DNA of 48,395 nt from DASPJL01 sp035628645 (GCA_035628645.1 DASPJL010000099.1:1-48395), one strand, 5' to 3'; shown: positions 26,669 to 37,334, numbered from the stretch's first letter. The notes: generated from the sequence alone by a model not told the origin. Made by a program: numbers and translations.

Positions 26669-28483
26669 ATGCGTAATCCCTACTTTTCCCTCCTCGGTAC
26701 CGCTTGGAAATATGCAAGGCAAGAAAGACGGCGATATGTAATGATATATGCAATGTTCATTATCGCTAATGTAATCTTTGCGATGAATCCTCTGCTTTAC
26801 GGATGGTTTGTTGATTCCTTGCAACGTGAAGGTACGCAAGTCCTCCCGTATGCCTGGATGTATGTAGGAGGTTTTTTGGGTTTACGTTTACTGGAATGGT
26901 GTTTTCATGGACCTGCTCGAGTAATGGAACGTCAGCTCGCGTTTAATCTAAGCAGAAATTTTCAGGAAGAGCTGTATAATCAGGTATTACACCTACCCGT
27001 AAAATGGCATCAGGATCATCACAGCGGGTCAACCATTAACAGAGTTCGGAAAGCGTATGAGTCTCTGAAAGACTTTTTTCAAAACGGCTTTATTTATTTA
27101 CATGCTTTTGGAAAGTTTGTCTTTTCATTTGCCGCCATGTTATACTTCTCCCCACTTTTTGGATCCATCGGCGTGTTGATAGGAGCATTTACTGTTTTCA
27201 TCATTATAAAATTCGACAAACCTTATATCAAGTCATTAAAGGAATACAATGAAAAAGACAATATTGTTTCCTCTAATTTATTTGATAGTCTTTCAAATAT
27301 CGTCACTGTAATTACCCTTCGCCTGGAGAAAAGTATGGAATCCAGCTTTATGAAGAAAGTCATGGATTCTTTTCCACCGTTTAAGCGAAATGCGGTGGTG
27401 AATGAATGGAAATGGTTTTGTGCACAAATGCTGGTAGGCCTGATTTATGCTGTAATTACCATTGGATATGTGTATCAGCACTGGGTTCCGGGCGAAACAT
27501 TTTTTATCGGTGGGCTTATTATCCTTATCGGGTATGTAAACCAATTTACCAGTGTATTTAATGACATTGCCTCTCAATATACACAAATAGTAAAATATGA
27601 TACCAACATCCAGATGGCAAGGGATATTCAGGAGGATTACCATAGAAAACACCGCTCTGAAAACACCTCTTCTCTGCCCGAAGTCTGGAGAACAATAGAA
27701 ATAAAAAATTTAAACTTTTCAAGAGAAGCCGTTGGACTGGAAAAAACCAGGTTTACAGGTTTGTCGGATTTGTCCATTAAAATAGAAAAGGGACAAAGGA
27801 TTGCCTTAATAGGTGAGAGTGGAAGCGGAAAAAGCACCTTATTGGCTTTATTACGAGGACTTTACCAACCAAAGGAGGAAATAGACATGAAAGTGGATGG
27901 TGTTAAAAAATCAGATTTTGAATCCATTACCAATACGGTGACGCTCTTTCCTCAGGAGCCTGAAATATTTGAAAATTCCATTTTATATAATATTACTTTA
28001 GGACTGCCTTTTTCCAATGAAGAAGTAATGGAAGTGTGTGAAACTGCCCAGTTTGCTGATGTATTAATGCAATTGCCTAATGGATTGGAAACACATATTC
28101 AGGAAAAAGGTGTAAATCTTTCTGGTGGACAAAAGCAAAGACTGGCATTGGCTCGTGGAATATTAGCGGCAAGAACCAGCAATATTGTATTGTTTGATGA
28201 ACCAACCAGTAGTGTAGATCCTAAAACCGAAGCTTTGATTTATAATAAGCTCTTTAATGCCTTCAATGACAAAGCTGTAATTTCTTCTTTACACAGACTT
28301 CATTTGCTTACGCAGTTCGATTATGTGTATATTCTTAAAAATGGAAGCATTGTAGACCAGGGAACATTTGAAGAATTGAGAAGAAGGAGCCTTGTCTTTA
28401 ATGAAATGTGGAAACATCAGGAAGAAGGCATGTCCATTTCCTCTGAGGAGAAAATGGCGCTTTTGAGATGGGTGGCAGAGTAA
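26669..28483 (+). CDS. ABC transporter, fused permease and ATPase (exporter type)
   Basis: A 604-residue half-transporter that would dimerise in the inner membrane. The transmembrane domain spans about 1-320 with several hydrophobic helices (YAMFIIANVIFAMNPLLYG; FIGGLIILIGYVNQF). The ATPase follows: Walker A GESGSGKST near 381, Q-loop FPQEPEIF near 430, signature LSGGQKQRLALARG near 485, Walker B NIVLFDEPTSSVDP near 507 and the switch His in SSLHRLH near 543. This is the MsbA/lipid-exporter-like architecture; the exported substrate is unknown. It is not accompanied by periplasmic or outer-membrane partners. Confidence 0.93.
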   Translation: MRNPYFSLLGTAWKYARQERRRYVMIYAMFIIANVIFAMNPLLYGWFVDSLQREGTQVLPYAWMYVGGFLGLRLLEWCFHGPARVMERQLAFNLSRNFQEELYNQVLHLPVKWHQDHHSGSTINRVRKAYESLKDFFQNGFIYLHAFGKFVFSFAAMLYFSPLFGSIGVLIGAFTVFIIIKFDKPYIKSLKEYNEKDNIVSSNLFDSLSNIVTVITLRLEKSMESSFMKKVMDSFPPFKRNAVVNEWKWFCAQMLVGLIYAVITIGYVYQHWVPGETFFIGGLIILIGYVNQFTSVFNDIASQYTQIVKYDTNIQMARDIQEDYHRKHRSENTSSLPEVWRTIEIKNLNFSREAVGLEKTRFTGLSDLSIKIEKGQRIALIGESGSGKSTLLALLRGLYQPKEEIDMKVDGVKKSDFESITNTVTLFPQEPEIFENSILYNITLGLPFSNEEVMEVCETAQFADVLMQLPNGLETHIQEKGVNLSGGQKQRLALARGILAARTSNIVLFDEPTSSVDPKTEALIYNKLFNAFNDKAVISSLHRLHLLTQFDYVYILKNGSIVDQGTFEELRRRSLVFNEMWKHQEEGMSISSEEKMALLRWVAE

Positions 28484-28485
28484 GT

Positions 28486-28533
28486 GAATGTGTGAATGAT
28501 TGAGTGAGAGAATGAGAGAATGATGGAATAAGC
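28486..28533. repeat. 8-bp microsatellite
   Basis: Six imperfect units of 8 bp following gaatgaga (gaatgtgt, gaatgatt, gagtgaga, gaatgaga, gaatgatg, gaataagc) begin three bases after the ABC transporter stop codon. No coding role. Confidence 0.7.
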
Positions 28534-28672
28534 TTAGATATCCAAATTGGAACTTAAATACGAGAAAAATTAAGTTTTTTCAAATCCTTCTTTTCTCTCT
28601 TAGATATTGCACTTATATTGTTTCCTTATTTTTTAGAGTCTTTAACATTTACGATCGTTTTAAATTCAATAA

Positions 28673-31600
28673 GTGAAAAAAATCATTTTTTGTACTTTCC
28701 TTTTTACTGTCCTATTGAGTAGTCTTTATGCTCAACAAACAAGGTCCTTTAAGCTTCCTCGTGCTATCACTAAGGACAAATACAAAGAAGGCGTCCTGAT
28801 TGTGAAGCTGAGATCTTCTTCTGATCAGTCTTCTAATAATGGTACTGCTAACCGATTATCTGCAAAACCTTCAATATCTTCTATAGAAAAGGAAATGAAG
28901 GCGCTTGAAGTTTCAGGAGTTTCTAATCCTTTTGCTAAAACGGGACAAGAAGGCTTACGAAAAAAAGCTCCGATTGTAGATTTATCCAATATTTATTTTT
29001 TGGAAATTCCGAAAGAAAAAGACCTGGAGGAATCCATAAACCTTCTTTTGCAAAATGAACAGGTTGAATATGCGGAACCTTATTACAATCGCCAACTTTT
29101 TGTGACACCCAATGACCCTCATGCAAGCCCCAATTCCACCTATCAATACCACCTCAAATTAATAAAAGCATACGAAGCATGGGATATACAAAGAGGAGAT
29201 TCCAATATGGTGATAGGAATTTTAGATACAGGAGTTCTTCCTACACACCCTGACCTGAAGGATAATTTAAAATACAACTTCGCTGATCCGATCAATGGTA
29301 TTGATGATGATAACGACGGATACATCGACAATAATTTAGGATGGGATTTTGGAGACATGGATAATAATGTATTGGCCGACGTAAAAGGACATGGGACGGA
29401 AGTAGCTGGTTGTTCAAACGGATTTGCAAACAACGCGCTGGGAATTGCAGGTACAAGTTATAACTGCAAGTTTCTCCCTATCAAGATCTTTAATGGTGCC
29501 GACCTTTTTTCCGGAGGATATGAAGCTATTTTATATGCGGCAGAACATGGGGCCAAAGTAATTAACCTTTCCTGGGGTGGAGGCGGAGAATCCTCCTATG
29601 AGCGGGATATCGTTGACCATGTTGTCTTAGATAAAGATGTGGTAATAATAGCTGCCGCAGGTAATTCAGGAATAGAAGAAGATTTTTATCCTGCATCTTA
29701 CGAAAACATTTTGTCTGTAGGAGCTACCAATTCCCTGGATTTAAAAGCAGGTTTTTCCACTTATAGTATACAGGTAGATATTTCAGCGCCCGGCGAAACC
29801 ATTGGAACAACCAATAATACAGGAACTTATGGTAAATTTTCCGGCACTTCATACTCTTCTCCTATAGTTGCTGGCGCTGCAGCACTGGTAAGAAGTAAAT
29901 TCCCGGAATATACTGCAAGGCAGGTTGTAGAACAACTAAGGGTTACAGCGGATGACATCTATGCTGCATCAGGGGAAACAGCATATTATGAAAAACTGGG
30001 AAAAGGACGTCTGAATATGTATAACGCCCTTACAAATATACAAACGCCTTCGGTAAGAATCAGCTCCTATTCAATAACCAATGGATTGGGAGGCCAGGTC
30101 TTTTATGATGACACGGTAAAAATATCCTGTGAATTAAAAAATTATCTATCTCCCGTCTCCGATCTAAAAGTAACGCTTACGTCAGAATCGCCTTATGTTA
30201 CGATCCTTAAAAATCAATTCACAATCAGTAGTTTAGCTACATTGGAATCCGTCAACAATGAAAATTCTTTTGAAATATACCTTGCGCCTAATACTCCCGA
30301 TTCACAAAGGGTTGTGTTGAGAGTAGGATTTGAGGCTCACGGGTATCAGGATTTTCAATACATTGATTTCTATACCGCTCCCGATTTTTTAAGCACCAAA
30401 TATAATGGCATCACATTAACCACAACTTCTGCCGGCCGATTGGGATATAGAGACGCAGACCAATTGTATGGAATGGGACTTAAATACGCTGGTAAACAAT
30501 TCTTAGGCGGAGGAGGAATTATTCTGGCTACCTCTCCTACAAAAGTCTCCAACAACATTGTATCAAATTATAGCACCTCTGCTATAGATGAGAATTTACA
30601 AACCACCAGGGACATCCGAGTTATTAAAGGATCGTACGCTGATGTGGAAACAAAAGGGACTCTGGTAGATACGCTTAGTAATCCTGACAAAATAGGGCTG
30701 GTCGTATCTCAAAAACAATATGGATTTCAAACCGGTGAAGATTCCAGTTATGTCATCCTGGAATACTATATAACCAACTTCAGCGGCGCACAAATCCCTG
30801 CTCTGTTTACCGGATTATATACCGACCTGGATGTGGGAGTATTTAATGAAAACACCGCTAACTGGGATCCGGAAAATAGCCTTGGCTATGTTTATTCCTC
30901 TAGTCCCGGCGCAGGAATGGCAGGCGTTATGCTTTTAACATCAGGAGACTCTTCATTCTTTGCGATTGACAATGGCTTGGATAATGGCAGCGGCGTAAAT
31001 ACTTCGGATGGATTTTCAAGGGAAGAAAAATACAACACTTTAGCCAATGGTGTAGCCAAAATCGAAGCAGGCGTTTCAGGCAATGGCGGGAACGTATCAC
31101 AGGTTCTGGGGGTAAAAATTGAAAATTTGGGCGACAGAAAAAGCACGAAGGTAGCCTTTGCCCTGGTGGTCGGTAATTCTTTGGAAGACTTGCAGACTAA
31201 GGCTCAAAGAGCCAAAATCAAATACAATGAATACCAGTTAAATCCCCCCATCTCTTCTATCAGTTATTTTTGTTCAAACAATCCGGCGACAATTGAAAGA
31301 GATAATAATTTGGCATTCAATCTTTATGATCAGTTGCCTTTAACAACACCTTTTTATTCAGGAGATAACTACCAGACCATTCCTTTAACTTCAGACACCT
31401 CATTTTATATTACTTATCTGGATGAGGGGTTTGAAACAGAGCCTACTAAAATAGACGTTTTGAATGATGATGCCGAGGCTGACTTTGTAATGGATAAGGA
31501 AATCGTCGACTTGCTTTATGACAATAAGGTCACCTTTACGGACAACACTCCCAATAGCGTAAGCAGGGAATGGGACTTTAACAATGGATATAAAAGTACC

Positions 31601-32938
31601 AATTCCACCACTACCAGAACTTACCATAAGAAGGGTACTTATAAGATAAATTTTACCGTCGAGAACAGGAGTGGATGTACGTCTTCACTTGAAAAAGAAC
31701 TTGTAGTGGTAAGTACAAGCCCCAAACCAGTTGTCCCTGAAGCCTATGTTTGTGAAAATGGCAACATAGCAATTACTCCTGAAAACGGAAGTAACTTCAG
31801 ATTTTTTGACAGCTTTCCTTTAACTATACCCGTTTTTACCGGAAATTCCTATTCCTTAACCAATCTTACCGAATCAAAAACTTTCTGGATTACAAACGTA
31901 GATTCCACTTATGAAAGCGAGCCGTTGGAATTCAAGGTAAATGTCTGGAAAGATTTTGCACAATTCGATCTTTCAAGCGATACAATAGATCTTGATAAAA
32001 CTTCAATTCTCACAGTAAAAGATGCAACGGCAAGCGCGCTTAACTGGAAATGGACCATAGGAAATGAAACGATAGAAGGGGAAAATGAAACAACATTTAA
32101 CTTTAATAAAGTAGGCACTTATACCATTACTTTGGAGGTAACGAACATTACAGGATGTACCGATACTTCATCAAAACAGGTAATAGTTTTGAGAAAAAGC
32201 CCAACTCCTGAAATCGACGATTTTTCAATTTGTGCAAACTCCCGCGCCACTATAAATTTTGAATCCGGAACAAAATACAGGTTTTATGAGGATTTGTCTT
32301 CTTCTCCAATCTTTGAAGGCAATGGATTTGAAACCGAAGCTCTAATGGCCAGCAAAAGCTATTTTATAACCAACGTAGATTCTATTTTAGAAAGTGAACC
32401 TATAGAATTGAATATCAAGGCAGTAAACAATGTTTCTGATTTCAGTATGTCTTCAGACACCTTAAACCTTAATGAGAACAATACCCTCTCATTTAATGGC
32501 ACAGGCGAGGAAATAGTAGATTGGAAATGGAGCTTTGGTAATGGAAAGTCCGACAGCATTCAATCTCCTATGGTAATTTTTGATTCTGCAGGTATTTATA
32601 CAATTGAACTTGTTACTAAAAATTCCACAGGTTGTAAGGATACTATTTATAGAGAGCTAATGGTTGTTAAATCAGAATATGAATTGGATAAAGTAATAAG
32701 CATTTATCCCAATCCCTCGGAAAACGACATTTATATTCACGCAGCTTTTCCTGAAAAAGAAGAGGTTACGATCACCATATATAATTACAGAGGAGAGGTC
32801 ATCAGGGAAATGGCAAACCAACAGATCGGAAGAGAAGTGGTAAAAATAGATGGATCCGGATTTTCGTCAGGCTTTTACTTTATTAAATTAACTTCCTCCA
32901 GAGACGGGTTAGTTAAAAAAGTCATTTTATACAGGTAA
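28673..32938 (+). CDS. S8 family serine peptidase with PKD domains and T9SS sorting domain
   Basis: A 1421-residue secreted protease. The GTG start precedes a signal peptide ending near residue 20 (SSLYAQ). A fervidolysin-like propeptide covers about 30-145. The catalytic domain has Asp185 in GILDTG, His240 in KGHGTEVAG, oxyanion Asn331 in AAAGNSG and Ser393 in GTSYSSPIVAG. A long beta-rich region of unknown type (about 450-870) follows. Then three PKD domains (about 936-1013, 1092-1172, 1252-1332; e.g. WDFNNGY and GTYKINFTVENRSGCT) alternate with repeats reading FxITNVDSxxESEPLE. The end is a type A T9SS domain (ISIYPNPSENDIY to KKVILYR). It should be a surface or secreted protein-degrading enzyme. 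HGTE replaces the more usual HGTH. Confidence 0.93.
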   Translation: MKKIIFCTFLFTVLLSSLYAQQTRSFKLPRAITKDKYKEGVLIVKLRSSSDQSSNNGTANRLSAKPSISSIEKEMKALEVSGVSNPFAKTGQEGLRKKAPIVDLSNIYFLEIPKEKDLEESINLLLQNEQVEYAEPYYNRQLFVTPNDPHASPNSTYQYHLKLIKAYEAWDIQRGDSNMVIGILDTGVLPTHPDLKDNLKYNFADPINGIDDDNDGYIDNNLGWDFGDMDNNVLADVKGHGTEVAGCSNGFANNALGIAGTSYNCKFLPIKIFNGADLFSGGYEAILYAAEHGAKVINLSWGGGGESSYERDIVDHVVLDKDVVIIAAAGNSGIEEDFYPASYENILSVGATNSLDLKAGFSTYSIQVDISAPGETIGTTNNTGTYGKFSGTSYSSPIVAGAAALVRSKFPEYTARQVVEQLRVTADDIYAASGETAYYEKLGKGRLNMYNALTNIQTPSVRISSYSITNGLGGQVFYDDTVKISCELKNYLSPVSDLKVTLTSESPYVTILKNQFTISSLATLESVNNENSFEIYLAPNTPDSQRVVLRVGFEAHGYQDFQYIDFYTAPDFLSTKYNGITLTTTSAGRLGYRDADQLYGMGLKYAGKQFLGGGGIILATSPTKVSNNIVSNYSTSAIDENLQTTRDIRVIKGSYADVETKGTLVDTLSNPDKIGLVVSQKQYGFQTGEDSSYVILEYYITNFSGAQIPALFTGLYTDLDVGVFNENTANWDPENSLGYVYSSSPGAGMAGVMLLTSGDSSFFAIDNGLDNGSGVNTSDGFSREEKYNTLANGVAKIEAGVSGNGGNVSQVLGVKIENLGDRKSTKVAFALVVGNSLEDLQTKAQRAKIKYNEYQLNPPISSISYFCSNNPATIERDNNLAFNLYDQLPLTTPFYSGDNYQTIPLTSDTSFYITYLDEGFETEPTKIDVLNDDAEADFVMDKEIVDLLYDNKVTFTDNTPNSVSREWDFNNGYKSTNSTTTRTYHKKGTYKINFTVENRSGCTSSLEKELVVVSTSPKPVVPEAYVCENGNIAITPENGSNFRFFDSFPLTIPVFTGNSYSLTNLTESKTFWITNVDSTYESEPLEFKVNVWKDFAQFDLSSDTIDLDKTSILTVKDATASALNWKWTIGNETIEGENETTFNFNKVGTYTITLEVTNITGCTDTSSKQVIVLRKSPTPEIDDFSICANSRATINFESGTKYRFYEDLSSSPIFEGNGFETEALMASKSYFITNVDSILESEPIELNIKAVNNVSDFSMSSDTLNLNENNTLSFNGTGEEIVDWKWSFGNGKSDSIQSPMVIFDSAGIYTIELVTKNSTGCKDTIYRELMVVKSEYELDKVISIYPNPSENDIYIHAAFPEKEEVTITIYNYRGEVIREMANQQIGREVVKIDGSGFSSGFYFIKLTSSRDGLVKKVILYR

Positions 32939-33046
32939 ATAAGGAGTCAGCCAAAACCTGAATTTATGGAATGAATTAATTTTGAAATTCACTCAATTCC
33001 ATTTTATCTAATAATTCTAAAAATCCCGATTCTGATAAAAAATAAA

Positions 33047-33078
33047 AAAAGTATGCCTGAAAAGACAGGCATACTTTT
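33047..33078. terminator. Bidirectional terminator between convergent S8 and GH5 genes
   Basis: Perfect 13-bp arms aaaagtatgcctg (33047-33059) and caggcatactttt (33066-33078) around a 6-base loop, with A-rich and T-rich flanks. Confidence 0.88.
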
Positions 33079-33111
33079 ACTAATCATTTACCCAAGGTAA
33101 ATTACCGCCTA

Positions 33112-35196
33112 TTATTTTTTATTAACCTTAAAAGTTTTGTTAAAGGAACTACCGGAAATATTGATTATATAAAGTCCGGCTTTCCAGGATGATACATCAA
33201 GTAAATTCTGATCCCCTGCATTTTGAAATGCGCCCTTGTAGATACTTTTTCCAAAAGCATCATTCACAGTTATGGTATGTTGATCAATGCCGCCAGGAAG
33301 TTTATATAATAACTTATCCTGAACAGGATTGGGATAAAACACCAAGTCTGAATTTTCTTCTTCATCAGCTCCTAGTCTGGCAGCGGAGGTGGTGGCATAA
33401 GTAAATGTTTCCCATCCGGAATAGGTTGCCCTGTTGCATCTCATCACAGCAGTTCCGTTTTCTGAAGAGATATATTGACCATTGTTGCCCCTGAAAGCCA
33501 CCTGATTTGATCCAATCTGAATCCAGTCAAAAGCTTCCCAACCTCCTATGGCTGTCCTGTTACAAGTAATTCCACTGGTTGCTCCATTTTCAGAGGAGAC
33601 ATATTTATTCATACTCCTTAGGGCGATTTTACCTCCGCCTGCATCTACCACCAGGAATTTTTCCCAGGTTCCGACAGAAGCCCTGTTACACCACATTGGC
33701 CCTGTTCCGTTTTCGCTGCTTACATACTGGTTATTAAAACCTCTTAAAGTAATTGTCTGTCCGATTGGAGCTCCACCTGTTGGCGGTGGCGGAGGAGTAA
33801 CCGTACCACTGCAGCCGGTAGTCCATGGGGCTGGATTACGGGCAGTAACTGCGGCTATGGTATTTGTATTTTTGATGTTATTAGCATATTTAATTTGCTC
33901 AAGAACGGTACTCATTACAGAGGCTCCATCTGCCGGATAATTTCCACCAATTCGCATCAAGGCCGCATTCTCACCTACATCGTGTCGTTTGTAGGTCCAG
34001 TGTGCCCAGCCAATACCCCATTCTTCCATCCAGGCAATGTTTTGTCTCAGCCATTCAGGTGTATTTTCCCCTGTTTCACCAACAAATACCGGTACGTTAT
34101 GCCTGGTTCTAAACTCCGTCAGATTGATCATTCTATTGATCTGATTAGGATTAGGATCCCTCACCCAGTCATCCGAGGCATTGATCCAATACCTGTGTGC
34201 ATTATAAACCAAGCCCCAGTTAGGTGAAAAAGTATAAGGCTCCATGTAGTCATAATTATTTCCCCAGCCATTTCCTTCAATCATTAACATATGGTTATCC
34301 CCCTGATTTCTGATGGCTGTAATCAGCCTTTGATACAAATCATGGATCACTTGATTATTAGGAACATTATTTGGCTCATTGATCAGGTCATAAATTGCAA
34401 TTCTTGGTTCAGTTTTATACCGTGCTGAAATCCGCTCCCATAAACGAACGGTCACATCTTTGAATACCTGTTGGTTCCATAGATCATTAGGATAAAAAAG
34501 ATCGGAAATATTTTGATCTGTTCCTTGTCCTCCGGGAGCAGCATGCAAATCCAATATAATGTACATATTGTTAGAAGCACACCAGCTCAACAAATTATTG
34601 ATCATTCGAAATCCTTCCAAATTAGGATCATTGAATAACTGATTGTTGTTAAGGGCAGTCTGTAGAGAGTTTTTATAGTTGTCGTGATTAGCGATGTTAC
34701 GGATCACGCTGTTTCTTACGGATCTTTGAGCCGAAGTTAAGAACAACTCATAGTGCATTGGCAGACGAATCGTATTAAAGCCTAAAGAAGCGATATAATC
34801 GATATCAGCCTTTGTAATAAAATTATTCCTCCAGCTTTGATAAAAAGCCTCCACCTGAGCTTCGGATTGGCCCTGGTCGTAATACGCTTTCTTCATTTTC
34901 CACTGACAATTGTAAAGATTGCCATTTTGCGGGTGTAGCATATAACCTTCCTGCAATCCCCAGTTTCCCAGGTTTACCGCTCTGAGGATTACATTTTGAC
35001 CATTTGCATTTACAATTTGAGTGCCCTGCGTCTCTAGCCAGCAGTTTTGTGAATTGGCCTGAAACGAGGCCGAGATCAATAACATTAAAACCAACAATGA
35101 CTTATTAAAGACATTTGCCAATTTGTTCTTTTCAATATTTCCATGTATTAAGAACCTCTTAATACGTGTTAAAGTAGTAAAATTTGTTTTTTTCAT
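33112..35196 (-). CDS. GH5 family glycoside hydrolase with fascin-like trefoil and T9SS sorting domain
   Basis: A 694-residue secreted beta-glycanase. The signal peptide ends near residue 50 (ASFQANSQ) after an unusually long, basic N-terminal segment. The GH5 domain spans about 55-445. The acid/base is Glu274 in YDLINEPNN and the nucleophile is Glu374 in FVGETGEN; DLHAAPGGQG and IRLPMHYE are further family motifs. A PPPPP linker leads to a beta-trefoil (about 478-605) with three internal repeats of the form N-(K/Q)-Y-(V/I)-SSENG followed by CNRA and GWE, similar to fascin-like modules. A type A T9SS domain ends it (VFYPNPVQDKL). It shares its catalytic-domain layout with the gene at 37532. 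Beta-glucan is the probable substrate. Confidence 0.92.
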   Translation of the reverse strand: MKKTNFTTLTRIKRFLIHGNIEKNKLANVFNKSLLVLMLLISASFQANSQNCWLETQGTQIVNANGQNVILRAVNLGNWGLQEGYMLHPQNGNLYNCQWKMKKAYYDQGQSEAQVEAFYQSWRNNFITKADIDYIASLGFNTIRLPMHYELFLTSAQRSVRNSVIRNIANHDNYKNSLQTALNNNQLFNDPNLEGFRMINNLLSWCASNNMYIILDLHAAPGGQGTDQNISDLFYPNDLWNQQVFKDVTVRLWERISARYKTEPRIAIYDLINEPNNVPNNQVIHDLYQRLITAIRNQGDNHMLMIEGNGWGNNYDYMEPYTFSPNWGLVYNAHRYWINASDDWVRDPNPNQINRMINLTEFRTRHNVPVFVGETGENTPEWLRQNIAWMEEWGIGWAHWTYKRHDVGENAALMRIGGNYPADGASVMSTVLEQIKYANNIKNTNTIAAVTARNPAPWTTGCSGTVTPPPPPTGGAPIGQTITLRGFNNQYVSSENGTGPMWCNRASVGTWEKFLVVDAGGGKIALRSMNKYVSSENGATSGITCNRTAIGGWEAFDWIQIGSNQVAFRGNNGQYISSENGTAVMRCNRATYSGWETFTYATTSAARLGADEEENSDLVFYPNPVQDKLLYKLPGGIDQHTITVNDAFGKSIYKGAFQNAGDQNLLDVSSWKAGLYIINISGSSFNKTFKVNKK

Positions 35197-35726
35197 AAAG
35201 GGTTATTTTGATAAATGAAGTATATAAAATCTTATTCTAAAGCTTCCTGCTTTGGAGTATACCGGTTCGTTTCAACCAATATTATCAATGGGTGAAACGA
35301 GATTAAAAGATTTGGTCAGATTATCGCCTTTTAAGAATATACTTGGGGCGAGTAGAATCAGCGAATGCTGAAAATTTAAGAATAAAGTAAAATGTTTTCA
35401 TAAGGGTAGTGTTTAGAAATAATACTAACAGCAAGCTAAATCACTTGAATGAAAACACAATAGATTCTAATAAAAATCCGCTCCTATATGTCTGGAAAGT
35501 CGAGGGTTAATTAACAAAAAAGGCGGAATAAAAACATTAAAATGTGGCAAAACGGTCAAAATTCAAAGAAAACATGTATTCCTTCTCCTTTTAAACACAT
35601 AATTACATTACATAACAAAATAACCTTTCCAGAAGTATTCTAATCCTCCAAATTATGGATCAATTCTTATAAACAAAAATCTAAAACGGCCGGTAACTTA
35701 AGTTGAATAGTCTTTCGTTCGCGTTA
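35197..35726. other. 530-bp intergenic region upstream of the GH5 gene
   Basis: No gene or structured RNA seen. It should hold the promoter and a leader for the minus-strand GH5 gene and the 3' end of the histidine kinase transcript. No good TTG/TAnnTTTG pair is visible on the minus strand. Confidence 0.4.
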
Positions 35727-37334
35727 TTAAGCTTTTAAGAAAATCTTAAAGGTGGACCCAACGCCTTCCTCACTTTCTACCTCAATTCTGCCGTTATCGT
35801 TATCTATCACTTTCTTAACAATGTACAATCCCATTCCGCTACCTTCTACATGGGTATGGAATCTTTTAAACAAATTAAAAAGTTTATCCTTATTCTTCTC
35901 CTTGATACCAAGTCCATTATCTGAAAAAGACAAGAGGATTTCGTCTCCTTCCCTGTGAGAAGTAATCTTTATTATTGGGTCTCTTTTTAAATCTTTGTAT
36001 TTAATACCGTTGCTTATTAAATTATAGAACACACTTTTTATATTGGTTCTTGAAAAATTAATTGCAGGAATCATACTGAAATCTGTCTGAATGACTGCTT
36101 GGTTAGCTTTAATTAAAACACCAATCTCAGAGGTTACTTCATCCGCTATTTGAGCTAATGAAATATTTTCCACATCGGTGACTTCACTAAGGCTTTTGTG
36201 GATCTTTGCTATTTCGGTCAGGTTATTAACTGTTGACTTGAATTTATTGATCGAGGAGTAAATAAAATCAATAGTATCCTCCATCTTTATTTTATTACCT
36301 TTACTTGAATCCAAGTTATCCACAAGAAGATTAAACAATCCTTCTATGTTAGCAACAGGAGCTTTCAAGTCGTGAGAAGCTGTGTAAATAAAAGTATCCA
36401 GGTGATTATTTATTCTTAAAAGCTCTTCGTTTGCCTCCACCAGTTTTTCATTCTTTTCCTTAAGCGCCTTTTCTGTAATTTTCAATTGTTCTTCTGATTC
36501 CTTCTGGTCATTTATATCTGTGCAAGTCCCAAACCAACGAATAATTTCATCCTTCTCGTTCTTCATTGGAACGGACCTAATCAAAAACCAACGATAAGAT
36601 TGATCAGAGCCTTTTTTCAACCGTCCGGTTACATTAAGAGGTTGTACTAATTCAACAGATTGCTTCCAATTATTCCTAATGGAGGGAAAATCCTCAGGAT
36701 GGACTATTGAGGACCAATCCGCCGACTTGAGTTCCTTCGATGAAAGGCCGGAATAATTGATCCAGTTTTGATTATAATAATCCGCTTCACCTTCAGTGTT
36801 TGCCATCCAAACCAGTTGAGGTATCGAGTCAGCAAGAAACCTGAAGTTATCAGACGTTGATTTATGGGCATCTGTTAGTTTTCTTTCCGCACTAACATCC
36901 ACCAGTGTATTCATAGCACCGACTATCTCTCCATTATCATCCCTTATGGCAATAATATTTGCTCTTACATATACCCACGAATGGTCGGGTCTTTCTATTA
37001 TTATGTCTCCATTCATTACCGGCAGCCTCTTTAGAATGGCTTCTGCCATTGGACACTCATCATTTGGCAAAAAGCTTCCGTCCAGTTTATAAATTTTATA
37101 AGAGCCACAAAACTTTTCTATTACTTCCCCAGTATTCGGTCTTCTACCCCATAACTCGGCTGCTTTATTATTATAAAATAAAATATTGCCATCAACATCA
37201 CAATAATAAACTGCATTGGGTAGAAGGTTCAGCAGATATTCTGCGGAGCCAAGCTTAGAAAAAAAATCTTTGGGGTTTGAAGGAGGAACTGAATCAGTGG
37301 GAATTAAATTCATAAAAAGGAATCTTTCTTGCAT
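35727..37334 (-). CDS. Cytosolic PAS-domain sensor histidine kinase
   Basis: A 535-residue kinase with no membrane segment. It has two PAS domains (about 30-150, YLLNLLPNAVYYCDVDGNILFYNN; and about 160-285, with PAC-like RWFGTCTDINDQKESEEQL), a coiled-coil linker (about 280-310), a dimerisation and phosphoacceptor helix with His near 321 in YTASHDLKAP, and an HATPase_c domain (N box NLISNGIKYKD, G1 FSDNGLGIKEKN, G2 GSGMGLYIVKKV). No response regulator is adjacent, so it is an orphan. It lies between two glucan-degrading GH5 genes on the same strand, and may act in their control, but this is inference. Met8 is an alternative start. Confidence 0.92.
   Translation of the reverse strand: MQERFLFMNLIPTDSVPPSNPKDFFSKLGSAEYLLNLLPNAVYYCDVDGNILFYNNKAAELWGRRPNTGEVIEKFCGSYKIYKLDGSFLPNDECPMAEAILKRLPVMNGDIIIERPDHSWVYVRANIIAIRDDNGEIVGAMNTLVDVSAERKLTDAHKSTSDNFRFLADSIPQLVWMANTEGEADYYNQNWINYSGLSSKELKSADWSSIVHPEDFPSIRNNWKQSVELVQPLNVTGRLKKGSDQSYRWFLIRSVPMKNEKDEIIRWFGTCTDINDQKESEEQLKITEKALKEKNEKLVEANEELLRINNHLDTFIYTASHDLKAPVANIEGLFNLLVDNLDSSKGNKIKMEDTIDFIYSSINKFKSTVNNLTEIAKIHKSLSEVTDVENISLAQIADEVTSEIGVLIKANQAVIQTDFSMIPAINFSRTNIKSVFYNLISNGIKYKDLKRDPIIKITSHREGDEILLSFSDNGLGIKEKNKDKLFNLFKRFHTHVEGSGMGLYIVKKVIDNDNGRIEVESEEGVGSTFKIFLKA

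Noticed and set aside
33548..33940. 130-codon plus-strand frame inside the GH5 gene
   Set aside because: Antisense to the trefoil and linker of a well-supported GH5 protein, with composition typical of a shadow frame.
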